DNA from: JANXVY01 sp031365425
GTDB taxonomy: Bacteria > Pseudomonadota > Alphaproteobacteria > Rhizobiales > Hyphomicrobiaceae
Assembly (NCBI GenBank): GCA_031365425.1
Contig: JANLYB010000186.1
Coordinates: forward strand, 1 to 21,271
DNA: 21,271 nucleotides
Reading direction: 5' to 3'
A model generated the notes under the pieces. It was not told where the DNA came from. It did no database searches and saw only the letters and a list, made by a program, of their open reading frames with translations. Below, piece by piece: positions 1 through 6,889 of this stretch (the stretch's first letter is position 1; every line of letters begins with the position of its first letter). The position numbers and the translations under genes are program-made.

Positions 1-185
1 ACATCATGGCGATCGCCAATTACGAGGACCGGTTCGTCATTCCAACCACCCACCGCGAAGTCACGCAAGACGCTTACGAACTGCGCGGCAGTTGCGGTTT
101 CACGTTCGGCGACGGCTGTTCGCCCAGCGACACGAAGGTGAACCTGTTCGGCGGCGTCAAAGCCAAAAATAAAGTGGGGGTCTGA
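1..185 (+). CDS. narH: Respiratory nitrate reductase beta subunit, C-terminal end (partial)
   Basis: The open frame runs in from the left edge (first full codon at 3) and ends with TGA at 183-185. The 60 visible residues include RFVIPTTHRE and ELRGSCGFTFGDGC, which match the C-terminal tail of the NarH iron-sulfur subunit. NarH passes electrons from the NarI hemes through its Fe-S clusters to the Mo-containing NarG on the cytoplasmic side of the membrane. The four-cluster ferredoxin-like part lies outside the window. The stop codon is one base from the narJ ATG, so the two are tightly coupled. The assignment rests on this tail plus the narJ and narI genes that follow. Confidence 0.93.
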   Translation, partial: IMAIANYEDRFVIPTTHREVTQDAYELRGSCGFTFGDGCSPSDTKVNLFGGVKAKNKVGV

Positions 186-186
186 G

Positions 187-939
187 ATGAAAACGCTCAA
201 AGTTCTCTCCGGGCTTCTCACCTACCCGACGGAGGATCTGATCGCGGCCGCGTCCGAACTCAAGTCGGTCATGAAGCACGAGGGCATTCTATCTGGAACC
301 GATCGGGCAGCCCTCGACGCCCTGATCGATACCCTCGCCGAGGGCGATCTGATGGACGCACAGGAACGCTACATTCTCCTGTTCGACCGCACCCGGTCAC
401 TCTCGCTTCATCTGTTCGAACACGTCCACGGCGAAAGCCGTGACCGCGGTCAGGCGATGGTCGATCTCATCAAGGTCTACGAAGACGGCGGCTACGTCCC
501 AACGACGACCGAACTGCCCGACTTCCTGCCTCTGTTCCTCGAATACGCAGCAACCCTCAAGCCAGCTGATGCCATCGAACTGATTGGCCAGCCGGCGCAC
601 GTCTTTGCGGCCCTCAATGAACGGCTTCGCAAGCGGCAGTCGCCCTACGCTGCCGTGTTCAAATCCCTGCTCGCGCTCGCCAAAGCCAAACCCGACAAAG
701 ACACGCTTGCCCGCCTCTTGGCCGAACCCGATCCAGAACCCGACGACCTCGAAGCCCTCGATGCGGCATGGGAGGAAGAGGAAGTCCTGTTCGGCCCAGG
801 AGCTGCAACCGAGGCCTGCGGCAAGGACGGCCTGTCCGCCAAACTGCGTCAGGCCCGCCGCCCAGCGCCCGGTCTCGAACCCATCCCAGGGTCCGGCCCG
901 AGCACTATTATTTCATCGTCCCGTCATCCACGCGCCTAA
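187..939 (+). CDS. narJ: Nitrate reductase molybdenum cofactor assembly chaperone NarJ
   Basis: A 250-residue cytoplasmic chaperone of the TorD/NarJ family. It binds the NarG apoprotein, allows molybdenum cofactor insertion and holds back membrane docking until NarGH is mature. The family signature is clear at residues 61-120: YILLFDRTRSLSLHLFEHVH, then ESRDRGQAMVDL and a PDFLPLFLEY segment. The last 70 residues are acidic and then low-complexity, as is usual for a variable NarJ tail. The ATG lies one base after the narH stop. The stop codon (937-939) sits inside the left arm of a perfect stem-loop, and narI follows only after a 99-nt gap, whereas narJ and narI are usually adjacent or overlapping. 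Confidence 0.96.
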   Translation: MKTLKVLSGLLTYPTEDLIAAASELKSVMKHEGILSGTDRAALDALIDTLAEGDLMDAQERYILLFDRTRSLSLHLFEHVHGESRDRGQAMVDLIKVYEDGGYVPTTTELPDFLPLFLEYAATLKPADAIELIGQPAHVFAALNERLRKRQSPYAAVFKSLLALAKAKPDKDTLARLLAEPDPEPDDLEALDAAWEEEEVLFGPGAATEACGKDGLSAKLRQARRPAPGLEPIPGSGPSTIISSSRHPRA

Positions 940-963
940 GGCCGGTCTGCGGACCGGCCTTAG
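936..963 (+). terminator. Stem-loop at the narJ stop codon, inside the nar operon
   Basis: A perfect 12-bp stem, CTAAGGCCGGTC (936-947) with GACCGGCCTTAG (952-963), closes a TGCG loop. The narJ TAA stop lies in the left arm. A run of six T residues follows only at 985-990, about 21 nt past the stem, so this is not a textbook intrinsic terminator. It could be a partial terminator, an RNA processing or stability element, or a brake that lowers narI output. The structure is seen directly; its function is inferred. Confidence 0.6.
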
Positions 964-1038
964 CTCTCTGTCTTGCCGTGCTTCTTTTTTAGAAAACCGC
1001 TCACACTTTTCTGAGAAGCACTCTTTGGAGCCAACGCC

Positions 1039-1767
1039 ATGCGCGACACCATCTTCCAAATCCTGTTCGTCTGGTTTCCCTATTTCTGCCTGACGACGTT
1101 CCTGGTCGGCAGCCTGATCCGCTTCGACCGCGAGCCCTACTCCTGGCGCGCCGGTTCAAGCCAGATGCTGCGCAAGCGCCAGCTCGCCTGGGGCTCGAAC
1201 CTGTTCCATCTCGGCATCTTGGCCCTGTTCTTCGGCCACGCCGTCGGCCTGCTGACCCCCACCGCGATCTACACACGCTTCATCACGGTCGAGCAAAAGC
1301 AGCTTATCGCCATCGTCGCTGGCGGCATCTTCGGCGCGGTTTGCTTTATTGGCCTTACGCTTCTGCTGCATCGCCGCCTGTTCGACGCCCGCGTCCGCGC
1401 GACGTCGACCTTCATGGACCGGGCGATCCTGATCATCCTATGGGTCCAGCTCTGCCTCGGCCTTGCTACGCTGCCGTTCTCGCTCCACCATTCGGATGGC
1501 TCGTCGATGATCGTTCTCGCGCACTGGGCACAAGGCATCCTCACCTTGCAGCCTGTAGACGCCAAAACACTGCAATCGCTTGACTGGCCCTATCTGGTCC
1601 ACCTCGTGCTCGGCATGTGGATCTTCCTGCTGTTCCCGTTCAGCCGTCTCGTCCACATCTGGTCCGCACCGGTCTGGTATCTCGGCCGCCCCGGTTATCA
1701 GGTTGTGCGCACCCGCCGGACCCTGGGTGCAAAAGCCCAGCGCCCTGCCAACGCCCCAGCGGAGTAA
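1039..1767 (+). CDS. narI: Respiratory nitrate reductase gamma subunit (cytochrome b NarI)
   Basis: A 242-residue integral membrane di-heme cytochrome b that oxidises quinol and feeds electrons to NarH. Five hydrophobic segments can be read. The four heme-ligand histidines expected from E. coli NarI (His56, 66, 187, 205) fall at H57, H67, H188 and H206, with FHLGILALFFGHAVG around the first pair and PYLVHLVLGMWIFL around the third. A GGAG at 1025-1028 gives a Shine-Dalgarno sequence with a rather long spacing to the ATG at 1039. The gene is separated from narJ by a 99-nt gap that holds a strong stem-loop. The stop is 5 nt from the next ATG. Confidence 0.97.
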   Translation: MRDTIFQILFVWFPYFCLTTFLVGSLIRFDREPYSWRAGSSQMLRKRQLAWGSNLFHLGILALFFGHAVGLLTPTAIYTRFITVEQKQLIAIVAGGIFGAVCFIGLTLLLHRRLFDARVRATSTFMDRAILIILWVQLCLGLATLPFSLHHSDGSSMIVLAHWAQGILTLQPVDAKTLQSLDWPYLVHLVLGMWIFLLFPFSRLVHIWSAPVWYLGRPGYQVVRTRRTLGAKAQRPANAPAE

Positions 1768-1772
1768 GACCC

Positions 1773-2618
1773 ATGAGCCCAACCTCAGCCTGCTCCGCCA
1801 AACCAGTCATCACCCCAACCAAGCCGCAACTGGTGACCATCAATGGGGCCGTCATTCCCAAAGCCGCCATCGCACGCGAAATTCAAAACCATCCTGCGTC
1901 CACCCCCGTGGAAGCGTGGAAGGCCGCTGCCCGCGCGCTCGCCATTCGCGAACTGCTCTTGCAAGAAGCAAAGCGCCTGCACATCGAAGCCACCCCAGCG
2001 TCCGACGCTGAAGGCCGCCGCGAAACCGACGAAGAAGCCCTCATCAACGCCCTTGTTGCCCAAGAGGTGACGATTCCCGACGCCGGCGTCGAAGACTGCC
2101 AGCGCTACTACGCCCAGAACCGCGCCCGCTTCCGCTCGCCTGACATCTTCGAGGCCGCCCACATTTTGCTGGCCGCCGCCCCAAAAGATACCATTGCCCG
2201 CGACGAAGCCCGCTTGCAGGCCGAAGCGCTGATCGAAATCCTCAAAGTGACGCCCTCGAACTTCGCTACCCTCGCGCTCGCGCACTCCGCCTGCCCGTCC
2301 AAAGAAGTCGGCGGCAACCTCGGCCAGATCGGCCCGGGTCAAACAGTACCTGAATTTGAATCCGCCCTAGCCGCAATGCCAGTTGGCGAAATCTACGGCA
2401 AACCCGTCGAAACGCGCTACGGCTTTCATGTCATCTACGTCAGCCGTCGTGAACCGGGCCGCCAACTTCCCTTCGACATGGTCCAGGACCGTATCGCCAC
2501 CTACCTGTCCGAACGCGTCCACCGCACCGCCATGCGCCAATACATCAGCCTGCTCGCGGGCCGCGCCGTCATCGACGGCATCGATCTTGCGTCCTCACCC
2601 ACTCCCCTCCTGCAATGA
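1773..2618 (+). CDS. Parvulin-type peptidyl-prolyl cis-trans isomerase of the nar operon
   Basis: A 281-residue protein with a PpiC/rotamase domain at about residues 120-225. The N-terminal helical half resembles SurA/NifM-type helpers. Typical parvulin motifs are visible: FRSPDIFEAAHILLA, GGNLGQIGPGQTVPEFE and TRYGFHVIYVSRRE. There is no signal peptide or membrane segment, so it should act in the cytoplasm, like NifM, which helps fold nitrogenase Fe protein. By position it probably assists folding of a nitrate reductase subunit (inference). The frame is open further upstream into narI, but the ATG at 1773, 5 nt after the narI stop, is chosen because the longer version would overlap narI by 150 nt. 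Confidence 0.9.
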   Translation: MSPTSACSAKPVITPTKPQLVTINGAVIPKAAIAREIQNHPASTPVEAWKAAARALAIRELLLQEAKRLHIEATPASDAEGRRETDEEALINALVAQEVTIPDAGVEDCQRYYAQNRARFRSPDIFEAAHILLAAAPKDTIARDEARLQAEALIEILKVTPSNFATLALAHSACPSKEVGGNLGQIGPGQTVPEFESALAAMPVGEIYGKPVETRYGFHVIYVSRREPGRQLPFDMVQDRIATYLSERVHRTAMRQYISLLAGRAVIDGIDLASSPTPLLQ

Positions 2619-2627
2619 GATAACGCC

Positions 2628-2975
2628 ATGCTGCTCGGCACCATCATGAACCAATTGCAAGACGAGCAAATGGCCGCCGCCACGCTGCTTTCGCTCGGCG
2701 ACCTCGTTCTCTTCGCCCGTGTCGAAGCAGCCCGCCAACCCCACGGCGAAACCGTGGGCGAATACGTCTCGGGTGCGGCCCACCGGTTCGCCAATGCGGG
2801 GTCGGATGAAGATTGGCTCGCCCTTACGACCGCACTCGAGCGTTCCCAAACCCCGGCGGCGACCTGCCTGGAAACCATGGTCCGCTGGTCGCTTGCCCGC
2901 GACATGGATCCAACCCCAGTTTCGTCATCGGGATGTTCATGCGGCGGCGGAGGAGGATGCCATGAGCCGGGCTGA
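2628..2975 (+). CDS. Hypothetical small protein with Cys/Gly-rich C-terminal tail, nar operon
   Basis: A 115-residue protein I cannot assign to a named family. The first 95 residues look helical and soluble (GDLVLFARVEAARQPHGETV, then DWLALTTALERSQTPAATCL). The last 15 residues hold SGCSCGGGGGCHEPG, a cluster of three Cys and one His that could bind a metal. It starts 9 nt after the parvulin stop; a second in-frame ATG at 2646 is an alternative start. The 3' end overlaps the carbonic anhydrase start by 14 nt, which implies translational coupling. A role in nitrate reductase assembly or metal delivery is possible from context only. Confidence 0.75.
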   Translation: MLLGTIMNQLQDEQMAAATLLSLGDLVLFARVEAARQPHGETVGEYVSGAAHRFANAGSDEDWLALTTALERSQTPAATCLETMVRWSLARDMDPTPVSSSGCSCGGGGGCHEPG

Positions 2976-3759
2976 CCCGCCGCCGGAGCGCGGCCAGCCA
3001 ACACTCGACCATCTCCTCGATCGCAACGTCGCATGGGCCCATCAGAAAACGGTCGACGATCCGCATTTCTTCCGGCGGATGGCCGAGCAGCAGACGCCGC
3101 GATACCTCTGGATTGGTTGCTCGGACAGCCGCGTCACCGCCAACGACGTCCTCAGGCTCGACCCCGGCGAAGTCTTCGTCCATCGCAACATCGCTAACGT
3201 CGTCCACACAAGCGATATGAACGTTCTTGCCGTGCTCGAGTTCGCCATCGAGGAACTCCAAATTGAACACGTCATTGTCTGCGGCCATTACGGCTGCAGC
3301 GGCATCCGGCGCGCGATCAGCGACGAGCGCGGCGCACTCGTCGATCACTGGCTGCAACCCATCTCGATGCTTTACCACAAGCACCGGCCGCTCTTCGACG
3401 CCATCTCACCCGAAACCCGCCGCATCGACCGTATGTGTGAAATCAACGTCGAAATGCAGGTGCGGCGGCTGGCGGCAACCCCGATCATAGAGAAGGCCTG
3501 GGCCAAAGGGCATTCGCTCCACATCCACGGCTGGCTCTACGCCATCAACGATGGCCTGCTCCATGAACTTGTCCCCCACGTATCGTCGATCCAAGAGCGC
3601 GATCATCTTGTCACGATCGACCAGTGCATTCTCGAACCAACGGAGCCACAAAGCGCCGTGCGCCGTCAAGCACTGGCCGCCTTCGCGGACCTCGATCTAC
3701 CCCAGACCACTGGCGAACCTTGCTGCACGCCGTGCGCGGACCTAACATCCAAAATCTGA
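2962..3759 (+). CDS. Beta-class carbonic anhydrase
   Basis: A 265-residue zinc enzyme that interconverts CO2 and bicarbonate in the cytoplasm. The complete beta-CA active site is visible: GCSDSR with C53, the Asp55-Arg57 dyad, and CGHYGCSG with H109 and C112. Cys53, His109 and Cys112 are the expected zinc ligands. The HIHGWLYAINDGLL segment near residue 195 is also typical. The ATG at 2962 has a strong AGGAGG at 2951-2956; an upstream in-frame ATG at 2719 would overlap the preceding gene and is not used. The C-terminal tail (PCCTPCADL) adds three more cysteines outside the fold. Placement inside a nar operon is unusual enough to note. Confidence 0.95.
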   Translation: MSRADPPPERGQPTLDHLLDRNVAWAHQKTVDDPHFFRRMAEQQTPRYLWIGCSDSRVTANDVLRLDPGEVFVHRNIANVVHTSDMNVLAVLEFAIEELQIEHVIVCGHYGCSGIRRAISDERGALVDHWLQPISMLYHKHRPLFDAISPETRRIDRMCEINVEMQVRRLAATPIIEKAWAKGHSLHIHGWLYAINDGLLHELVPHVSSIQERDHLVTIDQCILEPTEPQSAVRRQALAAFADLDLPQTTGEPCCTPCADLTSKI

Positions 3760-3779
3760 CGAACCAAGGAATGCTGGAC

Positions 3780-4355
3780 ATGTCCCGCTTGTCGCCCGCC
3801 GCGCCCATCACCGTCCTGACCTACGCCAGCGGCAGCCGCATCGATGGTGTGCTCCTCGACATATGCGGGCACCTGGTTTCGGAAGGGTTCGCACTCGCCG
3901 GCATGGTGCAAATCGGCAAAACCCGTCCCGGCCGCTCCCGCTGCGATATGATCCTCGAAGACCTCGGCAGCGGCGAACAGGTCGAAATTTCCGAAGATCG
4001 CGGCCCGCTGGCGCGCGGCTGCATGCTGGCGGTTCCCCAACTGATGTACGCGCTTGAACTGGCAACCCGATCGCTAGACGAAAACTGCGATCTACTGGTG
4101 GTGAACAAATTCGGCAAAACCGAAGCGGAAGGGGGCGGCTTCCGCCCGCTTATCGTAGAAGCTCTGACGCGCAACATACCGATCCTGATCGCCGTCCCCG
4201 CGACCAACCTCGAAAGCTGGCGTCACTTCGCCCAAGACCTCGCAACCGAATTCCCCATCGAGGATCTGCCCGGCGACGGACAAACCGCCTGCCGCCACTT
4301 AGCGCTCGCGGCCGCCGCAACGGAATGTGGGGCGTCCGCCGCGCCTATCGCGTGA
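3780..4355 (+). CDS. DUF2478 family protein (putative nucleotide-binding, molybdenum-linked)
   Basis: A 191-residue soluble protein matching DUF2478, a family often found beside molybdenum transport, nitrogenase or nitrate reductase genes. The N-terminus (ITVLTYASGSRIDGVLLDIC) and the strongly conserved DLLVVNKFGKTEAEGGGFR at about 104-122 are seen. The fold resembles small P-loop NTPases, but no standard Walker A motif can be read. An ATG at 3771 is directly next to AAGGA (3766-3770), which leaves no spacing; the ATG at 3780 lies 9 nt from that site and is preferred. It is the last gene of the nar series. Function in Mo handling is inferred from neighbours. Confidence 0.85.
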   Translation: MSRLSPAAPITVLTYASGSRIDGVLLDICGHLVSEGFALAGMVQIGKTRPGRSRCDMILEDLGSGEQVEISEDRGPLARGCMLAVPQLMYALELATRSLDENCDLLVVNKFGKTEAEGGGFRPLIVEALTRNIPILIAVPATNLESWRHFAQDLATEFPIEDLPGDGQTACRHLALAAAATECGASAAPIA

Positions 4356-4567
4356 TGTGACGCGGTGGCAAGCTGGCTGGGTCAAAGGCCTAGGTCAGAG
4401 CAGTGCCAAACGCTGCGGGTACGCCATAAGTCTTGCTGGAGCAGTGCCGCCGGTGCTCTCTACCCCCCACGGACCACCCGTGCGCTTGCCGCACTGCTCC
4501 TCCCTCGCTCTTTGCCATGTGAGTCACGTTGGCACGCTGGTTGTATAGGCTGCATTGGTAGCCAATC
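4356..4567. other. Convergent intergenic region with a repeated 10-mer and nested inverted repeats
   Basis: No gene is seen between the convergent DUF2478 and secreted-protein genes. The decamer GAGCAGTGCC occurs at 4398-4407 and 4439-4448, and the inverted form GCACTGCTCC at 4491-4500. GGAGCAGTGC (4438-4447) pairs perfectly with 4491-4500. Between them CACGG (4468-4472) and CCGTG (4478-4482) form a small inner hairpin. The segment could be a structured 3' region or bidirectional terminator, but no T-run follows. Confidence 0.4.
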
Positions 4568-5122
4568 TCACCCACCGGACGAGCAGCCGGAGCGAAGCGC
4601 TTTCAAATCGCGATCCGTCTCGCTGCCCAACTGAGCCCGATCGAGCGCCCCCGAACACGTTACAGTGTCACCCTTGCCTGCGTCGATCACGGCAGCCGCC
4701 TTATCAATCTTTTCAGGCTTCGCGATCTTTGCTGGCGTTCCGCCCGGCGTGGCAACCGGTGGCGGTAATGGCGGCGGCGGCGTATTCGGACGGGTCGCCG
4801 ATGCCTGAGTGGCGCTCACGGGCTTCCCATTGCCCGGCACAACGTCTTCGGGACAAGCTTCCTCGATCGCCATGCCTGCACCGGGAATATAGCGGCGGCA
4901 CGTCAGCGGAGTGCTTGCAAGAACCACTACGGCAACGGGCTGACCGCATTCGACAGAAATGGTAACGCCTGCGCCCGGTACATACTGCCGGCAGTTTTTC
5001 GCCCCGTCCGCGACGACGGGAGATGAAAGACCGGACATCGCCAGTGTCGCAACGGCGAGGGACACGACGGCCAGGGACACAACGGGACGTGCTGCTGCCA
5101 TTGGCCAATTGCGGGCGATCAT
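4568..5122 (-). CDS. Secreted protein with two CRxYxPGAG repeats and a C-terminal RAQLG motif
   Basis: A 184-residue protein of unknown function. Residues 1-38 form a signal peptide (hydrophobic VVSLAVVSLAVATLAMSGL, likely cleavage after VVA), so it should be periplasmic or exported. Two units follow, C44 to C59 and C75 to C90, both C-R-x-Y-x-P-G-A-G-x-x-I-x3-C with equal Cys spacing. A proline/alanine-rich linker covers about 97-150, and a Cys-flanked motif at C156-C180 contains RAQLG. All six mature cysteines fall in pairs, suggesting three disulfides (inference). The ATG at 5122 has AAAGGA 8 nt upstream; the frame is open further upstream but lacks a signal peptide at its start. The final motif is shared with the cyclase at 6828-7904. 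Confidence 0.72.
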   Translation of the reverse strand: MIARNWPMAAARPVVSLAVVSLAVATLAMSGLSSPVVADGAKNCRQYVPGAGVTISVECGQPVAVVVLASTPLTCRRYIPGAGMAIEEACPEDVVPGNGKPVSATQASATRPNTPPPPLPPPVATPGGTPAKIAKPEKIDKAAAVIDAGKGDTVTCSGALDRAQLGSETDRDLKALRSGCSSGG

Positions 5123-5445
5123 ATCTTTGTTCCTTTGCATCGAGTTCAAAGCCCGCAAAACAGTCTTGGGCTGAAAGCAACGATGCATCACCCGTCCGGC
5201 GCGTGCTGTTACGCCTGAAACAGCCAATCCTGACCGGCATCCTCTCGGCAGCCGTTCCCGACGGAACAGCGCGCCCACCTGTCGCGCTCCATCGTCCAGC
5301 AGCATCGACACAGCCACGAACTTCACTAGGATAGCGATGTAAGAATTTCAGGAACGTGATGGCTGCCGATGTTTTTAATGTCTAATAAATCCGGATCGCT
5401 GGAAACGGGCAAATATCCAGCAGTTTCAATAACTAGAGGTGAGAC
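5123..5445. promoter_or_regulatory. Divergent intergenic region between secreted-protein and OmpA-like genes
   Basis: This 323-nt gap must hold the promoters of both divergent genes. I see AGAGGTGAG (5435-5443) as the ribosome binding site of the plus-strand gene and AAAGGA as that of the minus-strand gene. No convincing -35/-10 pair, operator or small gene could be read. Confidence 0.4.
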
Positions 5446-6699
5446 ATGCTCCTTCCTAGACTTCTCAAACCGCTTGTAATCGCCGGTCTGATCTGTGGCG
5501 CGGCTGGAGTTTCAGCACACGCCCAGATTGCCCCCCCGTCTCCTGCGCCAGACCCTAAGGCGGCAACGACTCAGACCACGCCTGCACCCGTTGCGCCCGC
5601 AGCACCTGCCCCCGTGCCGTTCGAACAGGCCCTGCTGAATGCAGCTACCGACCTCTTCACCAAGGCAAAAATGCCCGATGGCTCACCCCTGCCATCCCAA
5701 CTCGTCATCGACCCGTTAATCGACGGCTCGACCGGCATCCAATCCGTTGCCACCCGGTCGATGGAACGGCGCATCGTCGACCTCGTGAAAAAATCCTACA
5801 CCAACTTTAGCGTCCAACCGTTCACGACCGCGGCGGTGGCAAAATCTCCCGTCGTCCTGGTCGGCACTTTCACGCCCATCAGCCTCAAAACCGATGGCCC
5901 GCGCGACGCTTTCCGCGTCTGCTTGGCCCTCCTCGACCTGAAGTCCGGCAAGATCGTTTCCAAGGGCTTTGCTCGCGCGACGACCGAGGGCATCGACCAC
6001 ACTCCGGTCGCCTACTTCAACGACAGCCCGGTGTGGACCAACGATCCGGCAACCCAGGCCTACATCAAATCCTGCCAGGGTACGAAAGCAGGCGATCCCA
6101 TCAGCCAGGCGTATGCTGATCGTGTCCTCTCGGCTGCGTTCCTCTCTGATGCCATCAACGCCTATGAAGACAAGCGCTTTGGAGAGTCGCTGGAGCTTTA
6201 CAAAACCGCGCTGGCAACGCCCGGCGGCGACCAGCTGCGCGCCTACAACGGGCTGTATCTGGCTAATCTAAAGTTGAAACGCAAACAGCCCGCAGCCGAC
6301 GCCTTCGCCAAGGTGGTGGACTTCGGTCTTGCCAACGAAAAGCTGGCCGTGAAGTTCTTGTTCAAGCCCGGCTCAAACCAGCTCTATAGCGACTCGAAGG
6401 CAAAAACACCTTACGCTATGTGGCTAAAGACAATCGCCGACAAAGCCGCGAGCCGGAATGCTTGCTTGGAAATCGTTGGCCACTCGAGTTCGACCGGCCC
6501 CGAGCCGATCAACCTGCGCCTCTCCGCTATCCGCGCCGAATATATCAAGGACCGCCTGGAATCCAACGCACCAGGGATTTCCAAACACTTGATTTCAAAC
6601 GGCGTCGGCTCAAAAGAACCCTTGATCGGCACCGGCAGCGACGATGCCCGTGACGCCCTCGACCGCCGCGTGGAATTCAAGTCCCTCGGCAAGTGCTGA
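5446..6699 (+). CDS. Exported protein with FlgO-like N-terminal part and C-terminal OmpA-like domain
   Basis: A 417-residue envelope protein. Residues 1-26 are a signal peptide ending AHA, followed by a Pro/Ala-rich linker to about 58. Residues 60-210 look like a FlgO/CsgG-type alpha-beta domain (VVLVGTFTPIS, VCLALLDLKSGKIVSKGFAR). A short TPR-like helical stretch lies at about 235-295. The OmpA-like domain starts near 300, with GHSSSTGPEPINLRLSAIRA at 345-364 and DRRVEF at 407-412. The Arg that grips peptidoglycan diaminopimelate is kept (R363), but the partner Asp of the usual GHTD is Ser (S348), so classical peptidoglycan binding is doubtful. The start is supported by AGAGGTGAG just upstream. 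The gene is followed by a strong stem-loop. Confidence 0.85.
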   Translation: MLLPRLLKPLVIAGLICGAAGVSAHAQIAPPSPAPDPKAATTQTTPAPVAPAAPAPVPFEQALLNAATDLFTKAKMPDGSPLPSQLVIDPLIDGSTGIQSVATRSMERRIVDLVKKSYTNFSVQPFTTAAVAKSPVVLVGTFTPISLKTDGPRDAFRVCLALLDLKSGKIVSKGFARATTEGIDHTPVAYFNDSPVWTNDPATQAYIKSCQGTKAGDPISQAYADRVLSAAFLSDAINAYEDKRFGESLELYKTALATPGGDQLRAYNGLYLANLKLKRKQPAADAFAKVVDFGLANEKLAVKFLFKPGSNQLYSDSKAKTPYAMWLKTIADKAASRNACLEIVGHSSSTGPEPINLRLSAIRAEYIKDRLESNAPGISKHLISNGVGSKEPLIGTGSDDARDALDRRVEFKSLGKC

Positions 6700-6708
6700 A
6701 ACAACGTT

Positions 6709-6738
6709 TGGATGGCCGGTAACCACACCGGCCATCCA
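6709..6738 (+). terminator. Perfect 12-bp stem-loop after the OmpA-like gene
   Basis: TGGATGGCCGGT (6709-6720) and ACCGGCCATCCA (6727-6738) form a perfect stem with an AACCAC loop, starting 9 nt after the stop at 6699. No T-run follows on the plus strand, so it may act as a weak terminator or as a 3'-end stability element that separates the OmpA-like gene from the cyclase. Confidence 0.65.
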
Positions 6739-6779
6739 GCCAGAGTGTGTAACTTACAAGTTGGACCAGCTATGATACT

Positions 6780-6889
6780 GGGAGGTCTACATGTTCCCGA
6801 CCCTGGCATACTCAGTGCGGCCCAGCTATGAAGCGAAAAATTGCTGCCATCATTGCCGCCGACGTGGCCGGATACAGCCGCCTCGTTGA
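6780..6889 (+). other. Possible leader ORF with strong Shine-Dalgarno, overlapping the cyclase start
   Basis: GGGAGGT at 6780-6786 is a near-perfect ribosome binding site placed 4 nt before an ATG at 6791. That ATG opens a 32-codon frame (MFPTLAYSVRPSYEAKNCCH and on, ending TGA at 6887-6889) that is out of frame with the cyclase and runs 62 nt into it. The cyclase ATG at 6828 itself has no clear Shine-Dalgarno. The short frame may control cyclase translation by coupling or competition. The peptide has no recognisable features beyond Cys and basic residues that come from the overlapped cyclase codons, and it may be fortuitous. Confidence 0.35.

Noticed and set aside
1617..1772. Upstream extension of the parvulin frame into narI
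   Set aside because: The added residues are the narI sequence read in another frame; ATG 1773 right after the narI stop is the natural start.
2719..2961. Upstream extension of the carbonic anhydrase frame
   Set aside because: It would lie wholly inside the preceding gene; ATG 2962 has a strong AGGAGG and the normal beta-CA N-terminus.
4348..4359. Small stem CGCGT/ACGCG around the DUF2478 stop as end of the nar operon
   Set aside because: Only five base pairs and no T-run; not supportable as a terminator.
5123..5326. Longer version of the secreted protein starting at 5326
   Set aside because: The extra 68 residues put the signal peptide in the middle of the chain; ATG 5122 has a Shine-Dalgarno and a proper signal peptide.
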